Notes under the pieces: generated by a model
Seen by the model: only the letters and a program-made list of their open reading frames with translations
What the model was told of the DNA's origin: nothing
Databases searched by the model: none
From: Nitrincola iocasae
GTDB lineage: Bacteria > Pseudomonadota > Gammaproteobacteria > Pseudomonadales > Balneatricaceae
DNA: 64,000 bases
NCBI RefSeq assembly: GCF_008727795.1
Contig: NZ_CP044222.1
Location: forward strand, 930,001 to 994,000
Direction of reading: 5' to 3'
Position numbers and translations under genes: made by a program
Part shown: positions 8,668-17,705 of the stretch, one piece after another
Layout: the number at the start of each line of letters is the position of its first letter
Position numbering within the stretch: the stretch's first letter is position 1

Positions 8668-9138
8668 ATGGCTATAGCAACGTTTGCCGCCGGGTGTTTC
8701 TGGGGCGTAGAGCTGACATTCGCCGAATTGAGCGGTGTCACAGAGACAGCCGTGGGCTACATGGGTGGTAGTAGTGAGCATCCGGATTATCAAGCGGTAT
8801 GCCAGGGAGATACTGGTCATGCTGAAGTGGTGCAGGTGGTGTTCGATACAGAGCAGCTAAGCTATGAAGCACTCCTGGCTGTGTTCTGGCAGTGCCACAA
8901 TCCCACAACTTTGAATCGACAGGGACCGGATGTTGGCACACAGTACCGTTCGGTCATTTTTTATCAGGATGAGGCGCAGCGTGTATTGGCAGAGCAGAGT
9001 AAAGCGGATATGGATGCCGCCGGGGTGTTCGCGCAACCTGTTGTGACGCAGATTCTGCCAGTAGCAACTTTTTGGCGCGCTGAAGAATACCACCAACAGT
9101 ACCTTGCTAAGCGCGGTCAGGGACACTGCCGACTCTGA
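8668..9138 (+). CDS. msrA: Peptide-methionine (S)-S-oxide reductase MsrA
   Basis: A 156-residue protein with the MsrA active site GCFWGVE at residues 9-15, where the cysteine is catalytic. It reduces the S epimer of methionine sulfoxide in proteins. The conserved YMGGSSEHPDY and DVGTQYRSVIFY segments are present. This is a short MsrA: the C-terminal tail with extra resolving cysteines seen in the long E. coli form is mostly missing, though one cysteine remains in the terminal GHCRL. AATTGAGGT lies upstream as ribosome binding site. Confidence 0.95.
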   Translation: MAIATFAAGCFWGVELTFAELSGVTETAVGYMGGSSEHPDYQAVCQGDTGHAEVVQVVFDTEQLSYEALLAVFWQCHNPTTLNRQGPDVGTQYRSVIFYQDEAQRVLAEQSKADMDAAGVFAQPVVTQILPVATFWRAEEYHQQYLAKRGQGHCRL

Positions 9139-9200
9139 AATTGATCGGGTTTTTGTTAACATAACAGGCTTCTTTTGCTCGCGTCGGCTGATATTGAATC

Positions 9201-9923
9201 ATGAATCTTATATTGCTGTACCCAGGGGAGTTGAGCAATTCAACTGCCGTGGTGTTAAAAGATCGTCGCTTCGAACATATTCGTGATGTACATCGTGCGC
9301 AGCCAGGTGACAGCCTGCGGGTGGGTATGCTTGATGGCGCAATCGGAGCTGCTCGGGTCGTTCGACTGGATAGACTTTCAGTAGAGCTGGAGGTGGATTT
9401 TAGTGCACCACGTCAGCCGCCAGCGCCCCTGCCGGTGATTTTAGTGCTGGCACTGCCACGGCCGAAAATGTTCAAACGTATTATGCAAACAGTGGCGACT
9501 CTCGGCGTCAAAGAGATCTGGTTGATACACTCCTACCGAGTGGATAAAAGTTACTGGTCATCACCTTTGCTGAGTGATTCCATGATCCAGGCTCAGTTGC
9601 TGCTGGGGTTGGAGCAGGCCGGTGATACCCTGATGCCGCGGGTTGAGATACGTAAACGCTTCAAACCCTTCGTTGAGGATGAGTTACCGGGGTTATTGGC
9701 TGACCGACAAGGCTGGGTTGCACATCCTTACGATGCTGAACCTTGCCCGCCTGCCTCCAATGCACCGGCACTGGTAGCCGTAGGTCCTGAGGGGGGCTTT
9801 ATCAGTTACGAGGTAGATAAGTTGCAAGAGGCGGGTTTGCATCGGTTATCCTTGGGTTCGCGTATATTGCGTGTGGAAACAGCTGTTCCGGTGCTGTTAT
9901 CGCGGCTTTTCCCACTTAGTTGA
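9201..9923 (+). CDS. rsmE: 16S rRNA m3U1498 methyltransferase RsmE
   Basis: A 240-residue SPOUT-family methyltransferase. The N-terminal PUA-like part is followed by the knotted C-terminal domain with the SAM-binding motifs ALVAVGPEGGF (about residue 190) and LSLGSRILRVETA (about 212-224), both diagnostic of RsmE. It methylates N3 of U1498 in 16S rRNA. Length is normal. Its 3' end overlaps by eight bases the end of the convergent sigma-54 regulator gene. Confidence 0.95.
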   Translation: MNLILLYPGELSNSTAVVLKDRRFEHIRDVHRAQPGDSLRVGMLDGAIGAARVVRLDRLSVELEVDFSAPRQPPAPLPVILVLALPRPKMFKRIMQTVATLGVKEIWLIHSYRVDKSYWSSPLLSDSMIQAQLLLGLEQAGDTLMPRVEIRKRFKPFVEDELPGLLADRQGWVAHPYDAEPCPPASNAPALVAVGPEGGFISYEVDKLQEAGLHRLSLGSRILRVETAVPVLLSRLFPLS

Positions 9924-11376
9924 TCTGCAGTGATTCCAGTTTCTGATATAACGCAGCGCGTGAAATCCCTAATGCCTTAGCCGCCCGGGTACGATGGCCG
10001 CTGGCTTGTTTCAGTGCCTCAGTAATGGCTTGGCGTTCTGTTTCACGAACCTGCTCTTTCAGTGTTTTGGGCTCACTACCGATATTCTGCCAGGGATTCT
10101 GCTGATTGGCTGTCAGGGCCGCCAGGGGCGTACGCAATTCTTCATGGCGTATCAGGTTGTTGGTGAATACGTCACGAAAACCCTTGCCACTGATCTGGGT
10201 AGCATTTTCATTCATGATACAGGCGCGTTCGATGACATTGTAAAGTTCACGTACATTACCTGGCCAGTCATGTGATTTGAGCAGGTCCAGCGCATCCACA
10301 GTCAGCTCTTTAGTGGCCACGCCCAGACGCTCGCAGCATTCATCCAGAATACGCTCACTGAGTAGTTCGATATCTTCCATACGTTCACGTAAGGGTGGTA
10401 GATGAATCGGCATGGCACTCAGGCGATAATAAAGATCCGCCCGGAACTCTCCCATGGAGACCATGTGCAGCAGGTCGCGACTGGTAGCGGCAACAATTCT
10501 GACATTGGTGGCCTGGACCTCGTTGGAACCCACTTTTTCAAACTCCTTTTCCTGCAGTACGCGTAGTAACTTGGATTGCAGGGCAAGCGGCATATCACCA
10601 ATTTCATCCAGAAACAGGGTGCCATCCTGAGCAATCTCTATCTTGCCAGGGCGACCTTCTTTCTTTGCACCGGTAAATGCGCCGGGTGCTACACCAAAAA
10701 ATTCGGCCTCTATCAGCGTGTCCGGAATGGCGGCGACGTTAATGGATACAAACGGCTTGTCAGCCCGATCCGACAGATTGTGCAGTGCATGGGCAAACAA
10801 TTCTTTACCGGTGCCCGTTTCACCCGTTAGTAATACCGAGATATCAAACCGACCTGCCTGACGTATCTGATGTTTAACGGTTTTTAAGGCGTCGCTTTGT
10901 CCGGAAATCTGTGACAATTGATAACGCGAGCTGCGTTCTGACTGATAATGCTTGGAGTTGCGCAGCTCGCTTTGCAGGCGGTTGTATTTAGCTAGCAAGG
11001 GTTTGGCAGTCGAAGGGCTGTCTGTGGCAACAAAGGCAAAAGCACCCTCCACCTCCTTCTGCTTGTTCAATAGCGGTACAGCACTGACCAGAACCCATTG
11101 ATTGCGAATATACAGCACATCCAGCAGTACCGGCTTGCCACTCGCGATTACTTGAGGCAGGTAGCTGTTGGGAATAATCTCGGTGATGTGTTTGCCCACC
11201 GGACTTTCAGTCAGGCCCAGAAACTGGCAGTAGCTTTCGCTCATCCAGGTGAGGATGCCTTTTTTATCTGCCGCAATGGTGTGTTCGTAAAAATCATCAA
11301 AGGAGTGCTGCAGAAACTTAAGGATGCGGGTTCTGAGAATGCGGGTGTCAAATTCTTTTAGATTCAGTGCTGTCAT
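9916..11376 (-). CDS. Sigma-54-dependent activator (PAS-AAA+-Fis), probable regulator of 3-hydroxybutyrate catabolism
   Basis: A 486-residue enhancer-binding protein. A PAS-like domain occupies about residues 20-130. The AAA+ domain carries Walker A GETGTGKE, the sigma-54-contact loop GAFTGA (intact) and Walker B FLDEIG; arginine-finger region and PLRERMEDI follow. The C-terminal Fis-type helix-turn-helix ends TRAAKALGISRAALYQKLE. It lies divergent from acetoacetyl-CoA synthetase, 3-hydroxybutyrate dehydrogenase and TRAP genes, and a -24/-12 promoter precedes those genes. This arrangement resembles HbcR of Pseudomonas (remembered parallel), so it most likely activates that operon; the ligand is unknown. 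Confidence 0.85.
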   Translation of the reverse strand: MTALNLKEFDTRILRTRILKFLQHSFDDFYEHTIAADKKGILTWMSESYCQFLGLTESPVGKHITEIIPNSYLPQVIASGKPVLLDVLYIRNQWVLVSAVPLLNKQKEVEGAFAFVATDSPSTAKPLLAKYNRLQSELRNSKHYQSERSSRYQLSQISGQSDALKTVKHQIRQAGRFDISVLLTGETGTGKELFAHALHNLSDRADKPFVSINVAAIPDTLIEAEFFGVAPGAFTGAKKEGRPGKIEIAQDGTLFLDEIGDMPLALQSKLLRVLQEKEFEKVGSNEVQATNVRIVAATSRDLLHMVSMGEFRADLYYRLSAMPIHLPPLRERMEDIELLSERILDECCERLGVATKELTVDALDLLKSHDWPGNVRELYNVIERACIMNENATQISGKGFRDVFTNNLIRHEELRTPLAALTANQQNPWQNIGSEPKTLKEQVRETERQAITEALKQASGHRTRAAKALGISRAALYQKLESLQIN

Positions 11377-11420
11377 AGTTGTATTGTCTTTATTATTGGA
11401 CAGTATTTGTTGTTAATACT

Positions 11421-11433
11421 AGACATAGTGTCT
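11421..11433. promoter_or_regulatory. Candidate upstream activator site for the sigma-54 regulator
   Basis: AGACATAGTGTCT is a perfect palindrome (five-base arms, three-base centre). A weaker pair of the same half-site, TGTC and GACA ten bases apart, lies at 11386-11402. The palindrome is about 70 bp upstream of the -24 element, a normal distance for enhancer binding. Assignment to the adjacent regulator is inference. Confidence 0.45.
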
Positions 11434-11499
11434 TTTTTTGTAAACATAATTTCAACAAGGTATTTCGATGTTAAGCGTACTGCCTGCCTTGTGTGGAGT

Positions 11500-11515
11500 T
11501 GGCACGTTATCTGCA
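11500..11515 (+). promoter_or_regulatory. Sigma-54 (-24/-12) promoter of the 3-hydroxybutyrate operon
   Basis: TGGCACGTTATCTGCA matches the sigma-54 consensus TGGCACG-N4-TTGC with one mismatch in the -12 block (CTGC), and the GG and GC dinucleotides are at the required distance. It lies 78 bp upstream of the acetoacetyl-CoA synthetase start, directly downstream of a divergent sigma-54 activator gene. Confidence 0.8.
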
Positions 11516-11593
11516 ATAACAAAAACATTAAAAAAGAAATTCATTGAACCTGCCTGTCAGCGTTCAATAGCAAAATAATAATAAGGAAAGTCT

Positions 11594-13540
11594 ATGCCAA
11601 CGCCTCTCTGGAGCCCGTCAGCCGATCGCATTCAGGCGACCCGTATTGAATCGTTCATTCAATACGTCAATCAGCATCAAGGTACCTCATTTTCCACTTA
11701 TCAAGATTTATGGCAATGGAGTGTGGATGAGCTTCAGAGCTTTTGGAATCATTTCTGGGACTTTGCAGCGGTGCTGGCCTCTGAAAAAGGATCGCAGATA
11801 CTCGTCGATGGCGACAAAATGCCCGGTGCGCAGTGGTTTCCACAGGCTCGTCTGAATTTCGCTGAAAATTTGCTGAAATACCGGGATGACCAGCCTGCAC
11901 TGGTGTTTCGGGGAGAAGATGGGCGTCGGCAAAGTTACACCTATGCACAACTCTATATCCAGGTGGCTGGGCTGGCTTCCGCCCTACGTCAGCAAGGAGT
12001 TGTAAAAGGAGATATCGTTGCTGGATTCGTTCCCAATATTCCGGAAACAGTGATTGCTATGTTGGCAACCACTTCAATTGGCGCGGTATGGACTTCCTGT
12101 TCACCGGATTTTGGCATCAACGGTGTGTTGGATCGCTTTGGTCAGGTCAAACCCAAAATCCTGTTTACCGCTGATGGCTATATTTACAACGGCAAAATTA
12201 ACAGTTCGATTGAACGGGTAGCCGGTATAGCGTCTGAATTAAGCAGCGTTGAACATATTGTTGTTATTCCTTTTGTTGAAGTCAGTCCTGATATTTCAGC
12301 TCTGCCTGGCGCTAAATTACTGCAGGATTTCACTGATGCCGATGCCACTGATGTGGTTTTTGAGCAACTGCCTTTTGATCATCCGTTGTATGTCATGTAT
12401 TCCTCAGGTACCACCGGAGTGCCTAAATGTATTATTCATAGTGCAGGTGGCACATTACTGCAACAGTTGAAAGAACTGGTTCTGCATACCGATCTTTCGC
12501 GAAAAGACAGTTTCTTTTACTACACTACCTGCGGCTGGATGATGTGGAACTGGATGGTTACCGGGCTGGCCACAGGCTGCAAGCTGGTTTTATTTGATGG
12601 CTCGCCTTTTGCTCCAGCCCCAACGGTACTTTGGAAAATGGCGGACGAAGAGCAGATTAGTGTATTTGGCACCAGTGCTAAATACATTGCAGCGTTAGAA
12701 AAGGCTGATGTAAAACCCGGACGTGATTTTGATCTGAGTTCACTGAAGGCGGTATTATCTACCGGTTCACCGCTGGCGCATGAAAGTTTTGATTATGTAT
12801 ACCGTGAGATCAAACAGGATCTGCAGCTATCATCTATCTCCGGTGGTACGGATATAGTGTCCTGTTTTGCATTGGGCTCGCCTATTCTGCCGGTATGGGC
12901 GGGTGAGTTGCAGTGCCGTGGCTTGGCTATGGCTGTGGATATTTTTGATGATGAAGGTCAGCCACTGCGTCAGCAAAAGGGTGAATTAGTCTGTACTAAA
13001 CCTTTCCCCAGCATGCCCATCGGTTTCTGGAATGATCCTGATAACAGCCGTTTTACTGAAGCGTATTTTTCCCAGTTCGATAATATCTGGGCGCACGGTG
13101 ATTACGGTGAAATAACGGCGCATGATGGCGTGATTATTCATGGTCGCTCAGATGCGGTACTCAATCCCGGTGGTGTGCGTATCGGTACAGCAGAAATCTA
13201 TCGACAGGTGGAAAAGGTGGATCAGGTACTGGAAAGCCTGTGTATTGGCCAGCCCTGGAAAGAGGATGTGCGTGTCGTGCTGTTTGTGCGATTAAAGCCA
13301 GACGTGACACTGAATGACGCCTTGATCGATCATATCAAGACCACTATTCGCGCTAATACTACACCTCGCCATGTGCCTGCTGTGATCATTCAAGTGGCTG
13401 ATATTCCACGTACCATCAGTGGCAAGATCGTGGAACTGGCGGTTAGAAAAATGGTGTTGGGTGAAACGGTTAAAAACAAAGATGCCCTGGCGAATCCAGA
13501 AGCTTTGGAACTGTTCAGGGATCTGCCGCAGTTACAGTAA
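11594..13540 (+). CDS. Acetoacetyl-CoA synthetase
   Basis: A 648-residue adenylate-forming enzyme of the acetyl-CoA synthetase superfamily. The AMP-binding signature YSSGTTGVPK (about residue 270), the conserved YTTCGWMMWNWMV segment and the C-terminal catalytic-lysine region RTISGKIVE (about 603-611) are present. Length and the TTCGWMMWNWM motif are those of acetoacetate-CoA ligases. It activates acetoacetate with ATP and CoA in the cytoplasm. With the next gene, 3-hydroxybutyrate dehydrogenase, it forms a route 3-hydroxybutyrate to acetoacetate to acetoacetyl-CoA. First gene behind the sigma-54 promoter. Confidence 0.92.
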   Translation: MPTPLWSPSADRIQATRIESFIQYVNQHQGTSFSTYQDLWQWSVDELQSFWNHFWDFAAVLASEKGSQILVDGDKMPGAQWFPQARLNFAENLLKYRDDQPALVFRGEDGRRQSYTYAQLYIQVAGLASALRQQGVVKGDIVAGFVPNIPETVIAMLATTSIGAVWTSCSPDFGINGVLDRFGQVKPKILFTADGYIYNGKINSSIERVAGIASELSSVEHIVVIPFVEVSPDISALPGAKLLQDFTDADATDVVFEQLPFDHPLYVMYSSGTTGVPKCIIHSAGGTLLQQLKELVLHTDLSRKDSFFYYTTCGWMMWNWMVTGLATGCKLVLFDGSPFAPAPTVLWKMADEEQISVFGTSAKYIAALEKADVKPGRDFDLSSLKAVLSTGSPLAHESFDYVYREIKQDLQLSSISGGTDIVSCFALGSPILPVWAGELQCRGLAMAVDIFDDEGQPLRQQKGELVCTKPFPSMPIGFWNDPDNSRFTEAYFSQFDNIWAHGDYGEITAHDGVIIHGRSDAVLNPGGVRIGTAEIYRQVEKVDQVLESLCIGQPWKEDVRVVLFVRLKPDVTLNDALIDHIKTTIRANTTPRHVPAVIIQVADIPRTISGKIVELAVRKMVLGETVKNKDALANPEALELFRDLPQLQ

Positions 13541-13589
13541 TGCCGTGTTAAAGCCACAACTAAAAAATAACAACAATGGAAAGTAACTT

Positions 13590-14372
13590 ATGAGTCGAAT
13601 CAAACGCGCACTGATCACTGGGTCGACCAGTGGTATCGGTCTTGCTATCGCCCATCAGCTTGCAGTTGCCGGAACAGATGTGGTGTTGCATGGCCTGGAA
13701 TCGCAGGAAGATGGTGACAAACTTGCCATTGCTTTTCACAACCAGCATGGTGTTGAAGCCATCTATGTTCAGGCAGATATCAGTCATCCAGATAATATTG
13801 ATGCCATGATGTCGCAGATTAAAGCACAGGTTGGACCAATAACAATTCTAGTTAATAATGCCGGGATCCAGCACACCGCGCCGGTAGAGGATTTTCCACC
13901 GCATAAGTGGGATCAGATCCTGGCAGTTAATCTGTCGGCTGCATTTCACACCACGCGCTTGACGATCCCGGCCATGCAGGCACAGGGCTGGGGGCGCATT
14001 ATCAATATATCCTCAGTTCACGGTCTGGTCGCTTCGGTTCATAAAGCGGCTTACTGTGCGGCGAAGCATGGTTTAATTGGTATGACTAAAGTGACGGCAC
14101 TTGAACTGGCAGCTAAAGGAATAACAGCCAACTGCATCTGTCCCGGCTGGACGGACACGCCGTTGTTGGTAGAGCAATTTAAAGCCTATGCGCAAGACAA
14201 TAACACCAGTTATGAAGAGGCCAAGCAAGGCCTGATCAAGGCGAAAGCCCCTTATCCGGATTTCGTATCACCAGCTGATATTGGTCAGTTGGTACTGTTC
14301 CTCTGTTCCGACGCGGCCAAAGCCATTACCGGAACATCAATGCCGATAGATGGAGGTTGGACTGCCCATTGA
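13590..14372 (+). CDS. bdhA: D-3-hydroxybutyrate dehydrogenase
   Basis: A 260-residue short-chain dehydrogenase. The NAD-binding motif GSTSGIGLA (residues 11-19), NNAGIQH (about 89-95), and the catalytic serine and YCAAK set (about 142-159) are intact. It oxidises D-3-hydroxybutyrate to acetoacetate. Substrate is assigned from strong family resemblance (QHTAPVEDFP, INISSVHGLVAS, CPGWTDTPL) and from the adjacent acetoacetyl-CoA synthetase. It starts 50 bp after that gene and precedes the TRAP genes. Confidence 0.92.
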   Translation: MSRIKRALITGSTSGIGLAIAHQLAVAGTDVVLHGLESQEDGDKLAIAFHNQHGVEAIYVQADISHPDNIDAMMSQIKAQVGPITILVNNAGIQHTAPVEDFPPHKWDQILAVNLSAAFHTTRLTIPAMQAQGWGRIINISSVHGLVASVHKAAYCAAKHGLIGMTKVTALELAAKGITANCICPGWTDTPLLVEQFKAYAQDNNTSYEEAKQGLIKAKAPYPDFVSPADIGQLVLFLCSDAAKAITGTSMPIDGGWTAH

Positions 14373-14456
14373 ACTCTATGCACAACTAAGCAATTAAACA
14401 TAAAAAATCTAAGCTAAATAAGCCTGTTTTATAAATCTAACAAAAGGTATAAAAGC

Positions 14457-15518
14457 ATGAAAAAATCACTACTAGCCGCTGCTGTTTCTTTCTCTCTGGT
14501 GACCTCCACGGCTGTTATGGCCGAGTTCGACCGTGTTCGCTGGCAGGTTCCCATGGGCTTCCCATCTACATTGACGGCGTTGGGGGATACCATGCCCGAG
14601 GTTTCTCGCATGGTAGATGAAATGAGTGATGGTCGAGTCACTTTACAGACCTTTGAACCAGGTGCCTTGATCCCTGCTTTAGGCGCTTTCGAAAACGTCA
14701 GCAACGGCAACGTACCCGCGGCCTATTCCTGGATGGGGTATGAATGGGGTCAGCTTCCAGTTGCGGCCTTATTCGGTGCCACACCTTTCGGGTTGGAATC
14801 GCAGGAATTTCTGGCCTGGATGAATTTTCACGGTGGCGATGAACTGCTGAAAGAAGCCTTCGCACCCTACAATGTCTACCCGATTCATTGTGGCACTATC
14901 AGTCCGGAAGCCGCTGGCTGGTTCCGTGAAGAAATGGATTCAGTAGATAAATTTGAGGGCCTGAAGTTTCGTGCTGCCGGTGTTGGTGGTGAAATCATGG
15001 CCGAGTTCGGTATGTCTGTGACCTTATTGCCAGGTGGCGAGCTGTATCAGGCATTGGAAACCGGTGTGCTGGATGGCACCGAATTCTCATTACCAACAGT
15101 GGATGAGCAGTTGGGCTTCTATCAAGTAGCTAAGCATTACTACTTGCCGGGTTGGCATCAGCCATCTACCAACCAATTCCTCTATGTGAATATGGATGAG
15201 TGGAACGGCTTGAATGCGCAGACCCAGGCACTGATTGAAAATGCCTGTATGGCCGGTAACGCTATGGCACTTGCCAAAGCTGAAGCTTTGCAGGGGGCCG
15301 TGCTGGAAAGCTTTAAAGAGAAGGGTGTAACACTGCATCAGTATCCTGAAGATGTGTTGGAGGCTTTTGAGGAGGCCACTGATCGAGTCATGGCGCGTCG
15401 TTCAGAAAGTGATCCTATGTTTGCCAAGGTTTATGAATCGATGAAAGCCTTCCAGGCCGAGCATCGTACCTGGAAACATCTGGGTTATCTGCCGCGTGAT
15501 TGGGGCGTTGAAGACTGA
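14457..15518 (+). CDS. TRAP transporter periplasmic solute-binding protein (DctP family)
   Basis: A 353-residue protein with a Sec signal peptide (MKKSLLAAAVSFSLVTS to about AMA, cleavage near residue 22). The mature part has DctP-family features, including the conserved stretch around EGLKFRAAGVGGEIMAEFG and the late GTEFSLP/LPGWHQPS region. It would capture an organic acid in the periplasm and pass it to the two permease subunits that follow. Substrate is probably 3-hydroxybutyrate or a related short acid, inferred only from the upstream catabolic genes. The 84-bp gap from bdhA could hold its own promoter. Confidence 0.87.
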   Translation: MKKSLLAAAVSFSLVTSTAVMAEFDRVRWQVPMGFPSTLTALGDTMPEVSRMVDEMSDGRVTLQTFEPGALIPALGAFENVSNGNVPAAYSWMGYEWGQLPVAALFGATPFGLESQEFLAWMNFHGGDELLKEAFAPYNVYPIHCGTISPEAAGWFREEMDSVDKFEGLKFRAAGVGGEIMAEFGMSVTLLPGGELYQALETGVLDGTEFSLPTVDEQLGFYQVAKHYYLPGWHQPSTNQFLYVNMDEWNGLNAQTQALIENACMAGNAMALAKAEALQGAVLESFKEKGVTLHQYPEDVLEAFEEATDRVMARRSESDPMFAKVYESMKAFQAEHRTWKHLGYLPRDWGVED

Positions 15519-15561
15519 AACCCGTTAACCCTCTGACTTAAACTTAAAGGCGATATTCACA

Positions 15562-16158
15562 ATGGCTGAATATAACGTAGATCTGAATAAAGTCGAGGAG
15601 GCGGTCGCTCACAAGGCGGCCGTCGAATACCCTCGAACGCTGGTTTCTGATGTGCTTGAAGGAACTGTTGAATTTTTCGGCAAATACACCTCTTTGCTCT
15701 GGATTGCGCTGATGTTGTTGATCGTAGCCAATGTGCTGATGCGCTATACCCTCGGAACAAACTTTATCGCGCTGGAAGAACTCCAGTGGCATCTTTATGC
15801 CGTGGGCTTCATGGTGGGCCTGTCCTATTGCGTCTTGCATGATGGTCATGTGCGCGTCGATGTTTTGGCTGAACACTGGCATCCACGCACCCGGGCAGTC
15901 GTTGAAATTATCGGATTGGTGGTGCTGTTTTTACCTTTCTGTTATTTCATCCTTTCCTACGCCTGGCCCTTTGTTGAGCGTTCTTACCGGATTAACGAAG
16001 TATCTGCAGCGCCGGGAGGTTTGCCGATGCGCTGGCTGATTAAATCGGTCATTTTGCTTGCGTTTACGCTGATGGCGATGGCTGCGGTTGCACGATTGAT
16101 ACGGGCATTTTCTTTCCTGACCGGCTTCCCGCGTGAGCGAAAGCCAAGCAGCAAATAA
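15562..16158 (+). CDS. TRAP transporter small permease (DctQ family)
   Basis: A 198-residue protein with four hydrophobic segments (about residues 45-65, 80-100, 118-140 and 160-180), the normal DctQ topology. The segment GHVRVDVLAEH after the second helix is the usual DctQ loop motif. It pairs with DctM in the inner membrane. A soluble N-terminal extension of about 35 residues precedes the first helix. It lies between the binding protein and the large permease, in standard order. Confidence 0.88.
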   Translation: MAEYNVDLNKVEEAVAHKAAVEYPRTLVSDVLEGTVEFFGKYTSLLWIALMLLIVANVLMRYTLGTNFIALEELQWHLYAVGFMVGLSYCVLHDGHVRVDVLAEHWHPRTRAVVEIIGLVVLFLPFCYFILSYAWPFVERSYRINEVSAAPGGLPMRWLIKSVILLAFTLMAMAAVARLIRAFSFLTGFPRERKPSSK

Positions 16159-16220
16159 TAAAAAATTGCCTGTAACCTAAGTTTCAGGCGAATGTACAGG
16201 CTGTGTAAGAGGGCTTTTTT

Positions 16221-17582
16221 GTGTTTGAAACCAATGAATTAATTGTAATTGCCATGCTTAGCAGTTTTATACTGCTGATCTTTTCTGGCTACCCTGTTGC
16301 CTGGATACTAGCTGGCATTTCGGTGTTGTTTAGTGCCGGTTCAATCATTGCTTATCAATATTTTGATGTAGATACCTATTTTTTGACCGATTGGCGTATC
16401 TTTGGGGTGATGGTCCAACGAATCTATACGCAGATGACCAACTGGGTATTGGTGGCCTTGCCCATGTTTATCTTTATGGGGTTGATGCTGGAACGATCCG
16501 GCGTAGCTGAAAAGCTGATGAAGAACTTTGTCGAGCTATTTGGCCGCTTTCGGGGTGGTTTGGGTGTGGCTGTTATTACCATCGGTATTCTATTGGCGGC
16601 TTCAACCGGCATAGTGGGTGCTTCGGTGGTACTGCTGGCGATGTTGTCTATCCCGACCATGCTGGAACAAAAGTATTCGCCCGCCTTTGCCAGTGGCATT
16701 GTAGCTTCAGCCGGCACCCTGGGGATTCTGATTCCACCGAGCATCATGCTGATTATCATGGCTGATCAGTTGTCCTTGGCCGTTGGTGATCTGTTTATGG
16801 GGGCTCTGATTCCGGGGGTTATGCTGGGGTTAATGTATATCGCTTATGTGGTACTGGCCTCCATATTTGTTCCGTCACTGGCTCGTCCGAAAACGGATCT
16901 GCCACCAATCTCTTTTAAAATGGTGCTGTCGACCTTATGGGCCGTTGTGCCTTCGTTGGGTCTGATTCTGGCGGTGCTGGGTTCCATTTTTCTCGGCATT
17001 GCCACACCCACAGAAGCGGCGGGTGTCGGTGCTTTGGGTGCAACTATACTGGCTGCGATGAATGGTCGTCTGAATAAAGAAGTACTCAAAGATGTGAGTA
17101 TCAAAACCAGTATTACTACGGCTTTTGTGTTTGGTATTTTCCTTGGCGCCACAGCCTTTGCGGTGGTTATGCGGTCTTTGGGAGGTGATGAATTTATTGG
17201 TGGTATGCTGAAGTCCATTCCGCTGTCGCCAGAAGGCATAGTCATCGTGATTTTATTGATTACCTTCGCAGCAGGGTTCTTCCTTGACTGGCTGGAAATC
17301 AGTTTAATCCTGTTACCACTGGTTGGGCCGGTCGTTTCTGCTCTGGGCTTTGATCTGACCTGGTTTGTAGTGCTGTTTGCGCTGGCATTACAAACATCAT
17401 TTTTGACTCCGCCTGTGGGCTTCTCGCTGTTTTATCTGAAAGGGGTGGTGCCACCGAGTATCAAGACCACCGATATTTACAAAGGCGTTATTCCATTCAT
17501 CTTGATTCAGCTGCTGGCCGTGGCGATGGTGTTCTACTGGAAGGATCTGGTGCTTTGGCTGCCGGGGGTACGTTACGGGTGA
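16221..17582 (+). CDS. TRAP transporter large permease (DctM family)
   Basis: A 453-residue polytopic membrane protein starting at GTG. DctM features are clear: LPMFIFMGLMLERSG, ASTGIVGASVVLLAMLSIP, GTLGILIPPSIMLIIMAD and the closing TPPVGFSLFYLKG segment. It is the sodium-coupled transport subunit. About 12 membrane helices are expected. It is the last gene of the 3-hydroxybutyrate cluster before a palindrome-bearing intergenic region and the chemoreceptor. Confidence 0.92.
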   Translation: MFETNELIVIAMLSSFILLIFSGYPVAWILAGISVLFSAGSIIAYQYFDVDTYFLTDWRIFGVMVQRIYTQMTNWVLVALPMFIFMGLMLERSGVAEKLMKNFVELFGRFRGGLGVAVITIGILLAASTGIVGASVVLLAMLSIPTMLEQKYSPAFASGIVASAGTLGILIPPSIMLIIMADQLSLAVGDLFMGALIPGVMLGLMYIAYVVLASIFVPSLARPKTDLPPISFKMVLSTLWAVVPSLGLILAVLGSIFLGIATPTEAAGVGALGATILAAMNGRLNKEVLKDVSIKTSITTAFVFGIFLGATAFAVVMRSLGGDEFIGGMLKSIPLSPEGIVIVILLITFAAGFFLDWLEISLILLPLVGPVVSALGFDLTWFVVLFALALQTSFLTPPVGFSLFYLKGVVPPSIKTTDIYKGVIPFILIQLLAVAMVFYWKDLVLWLPGVRYG

Positions 17583-17620
17583 AAGAGTATTTAGTCAAGG
17601 TGTAAAATATTATGAAGTTT

Positions 17621-17676
17621 ACTTGAGAGACTTTTAATATAAGGTATAATTTATATTCGACCTTAGTCTCTCAAGT
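17621..17676. promoter_or_regulatory. 12-bp inverted repeat overlapping a sigma-70 promoter upstream of the chemoreceptor
   Basis: ACTTGAGAGACT (17621-17632) is repeated in perfect inverted form at 17665-17676. Inside it AAGGT and ACCTT form a second, inner inverted pair. The left arm contains a -35 TTGAGA (17623-17628) and, 16 bp on, TATAAT (17645-17650), a good sigma-70 promoter for the gene at 17706. The right arm is followed by CTCTTTTT, so the structure could also terminate the TRAP transcript. Operator or terminator cannot be separated by eye. Confidence 0.6.
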
Positions 17677-17705
17677 CTCTTTTTAATCAGCCGTCGGGGC
17701 ACTCA

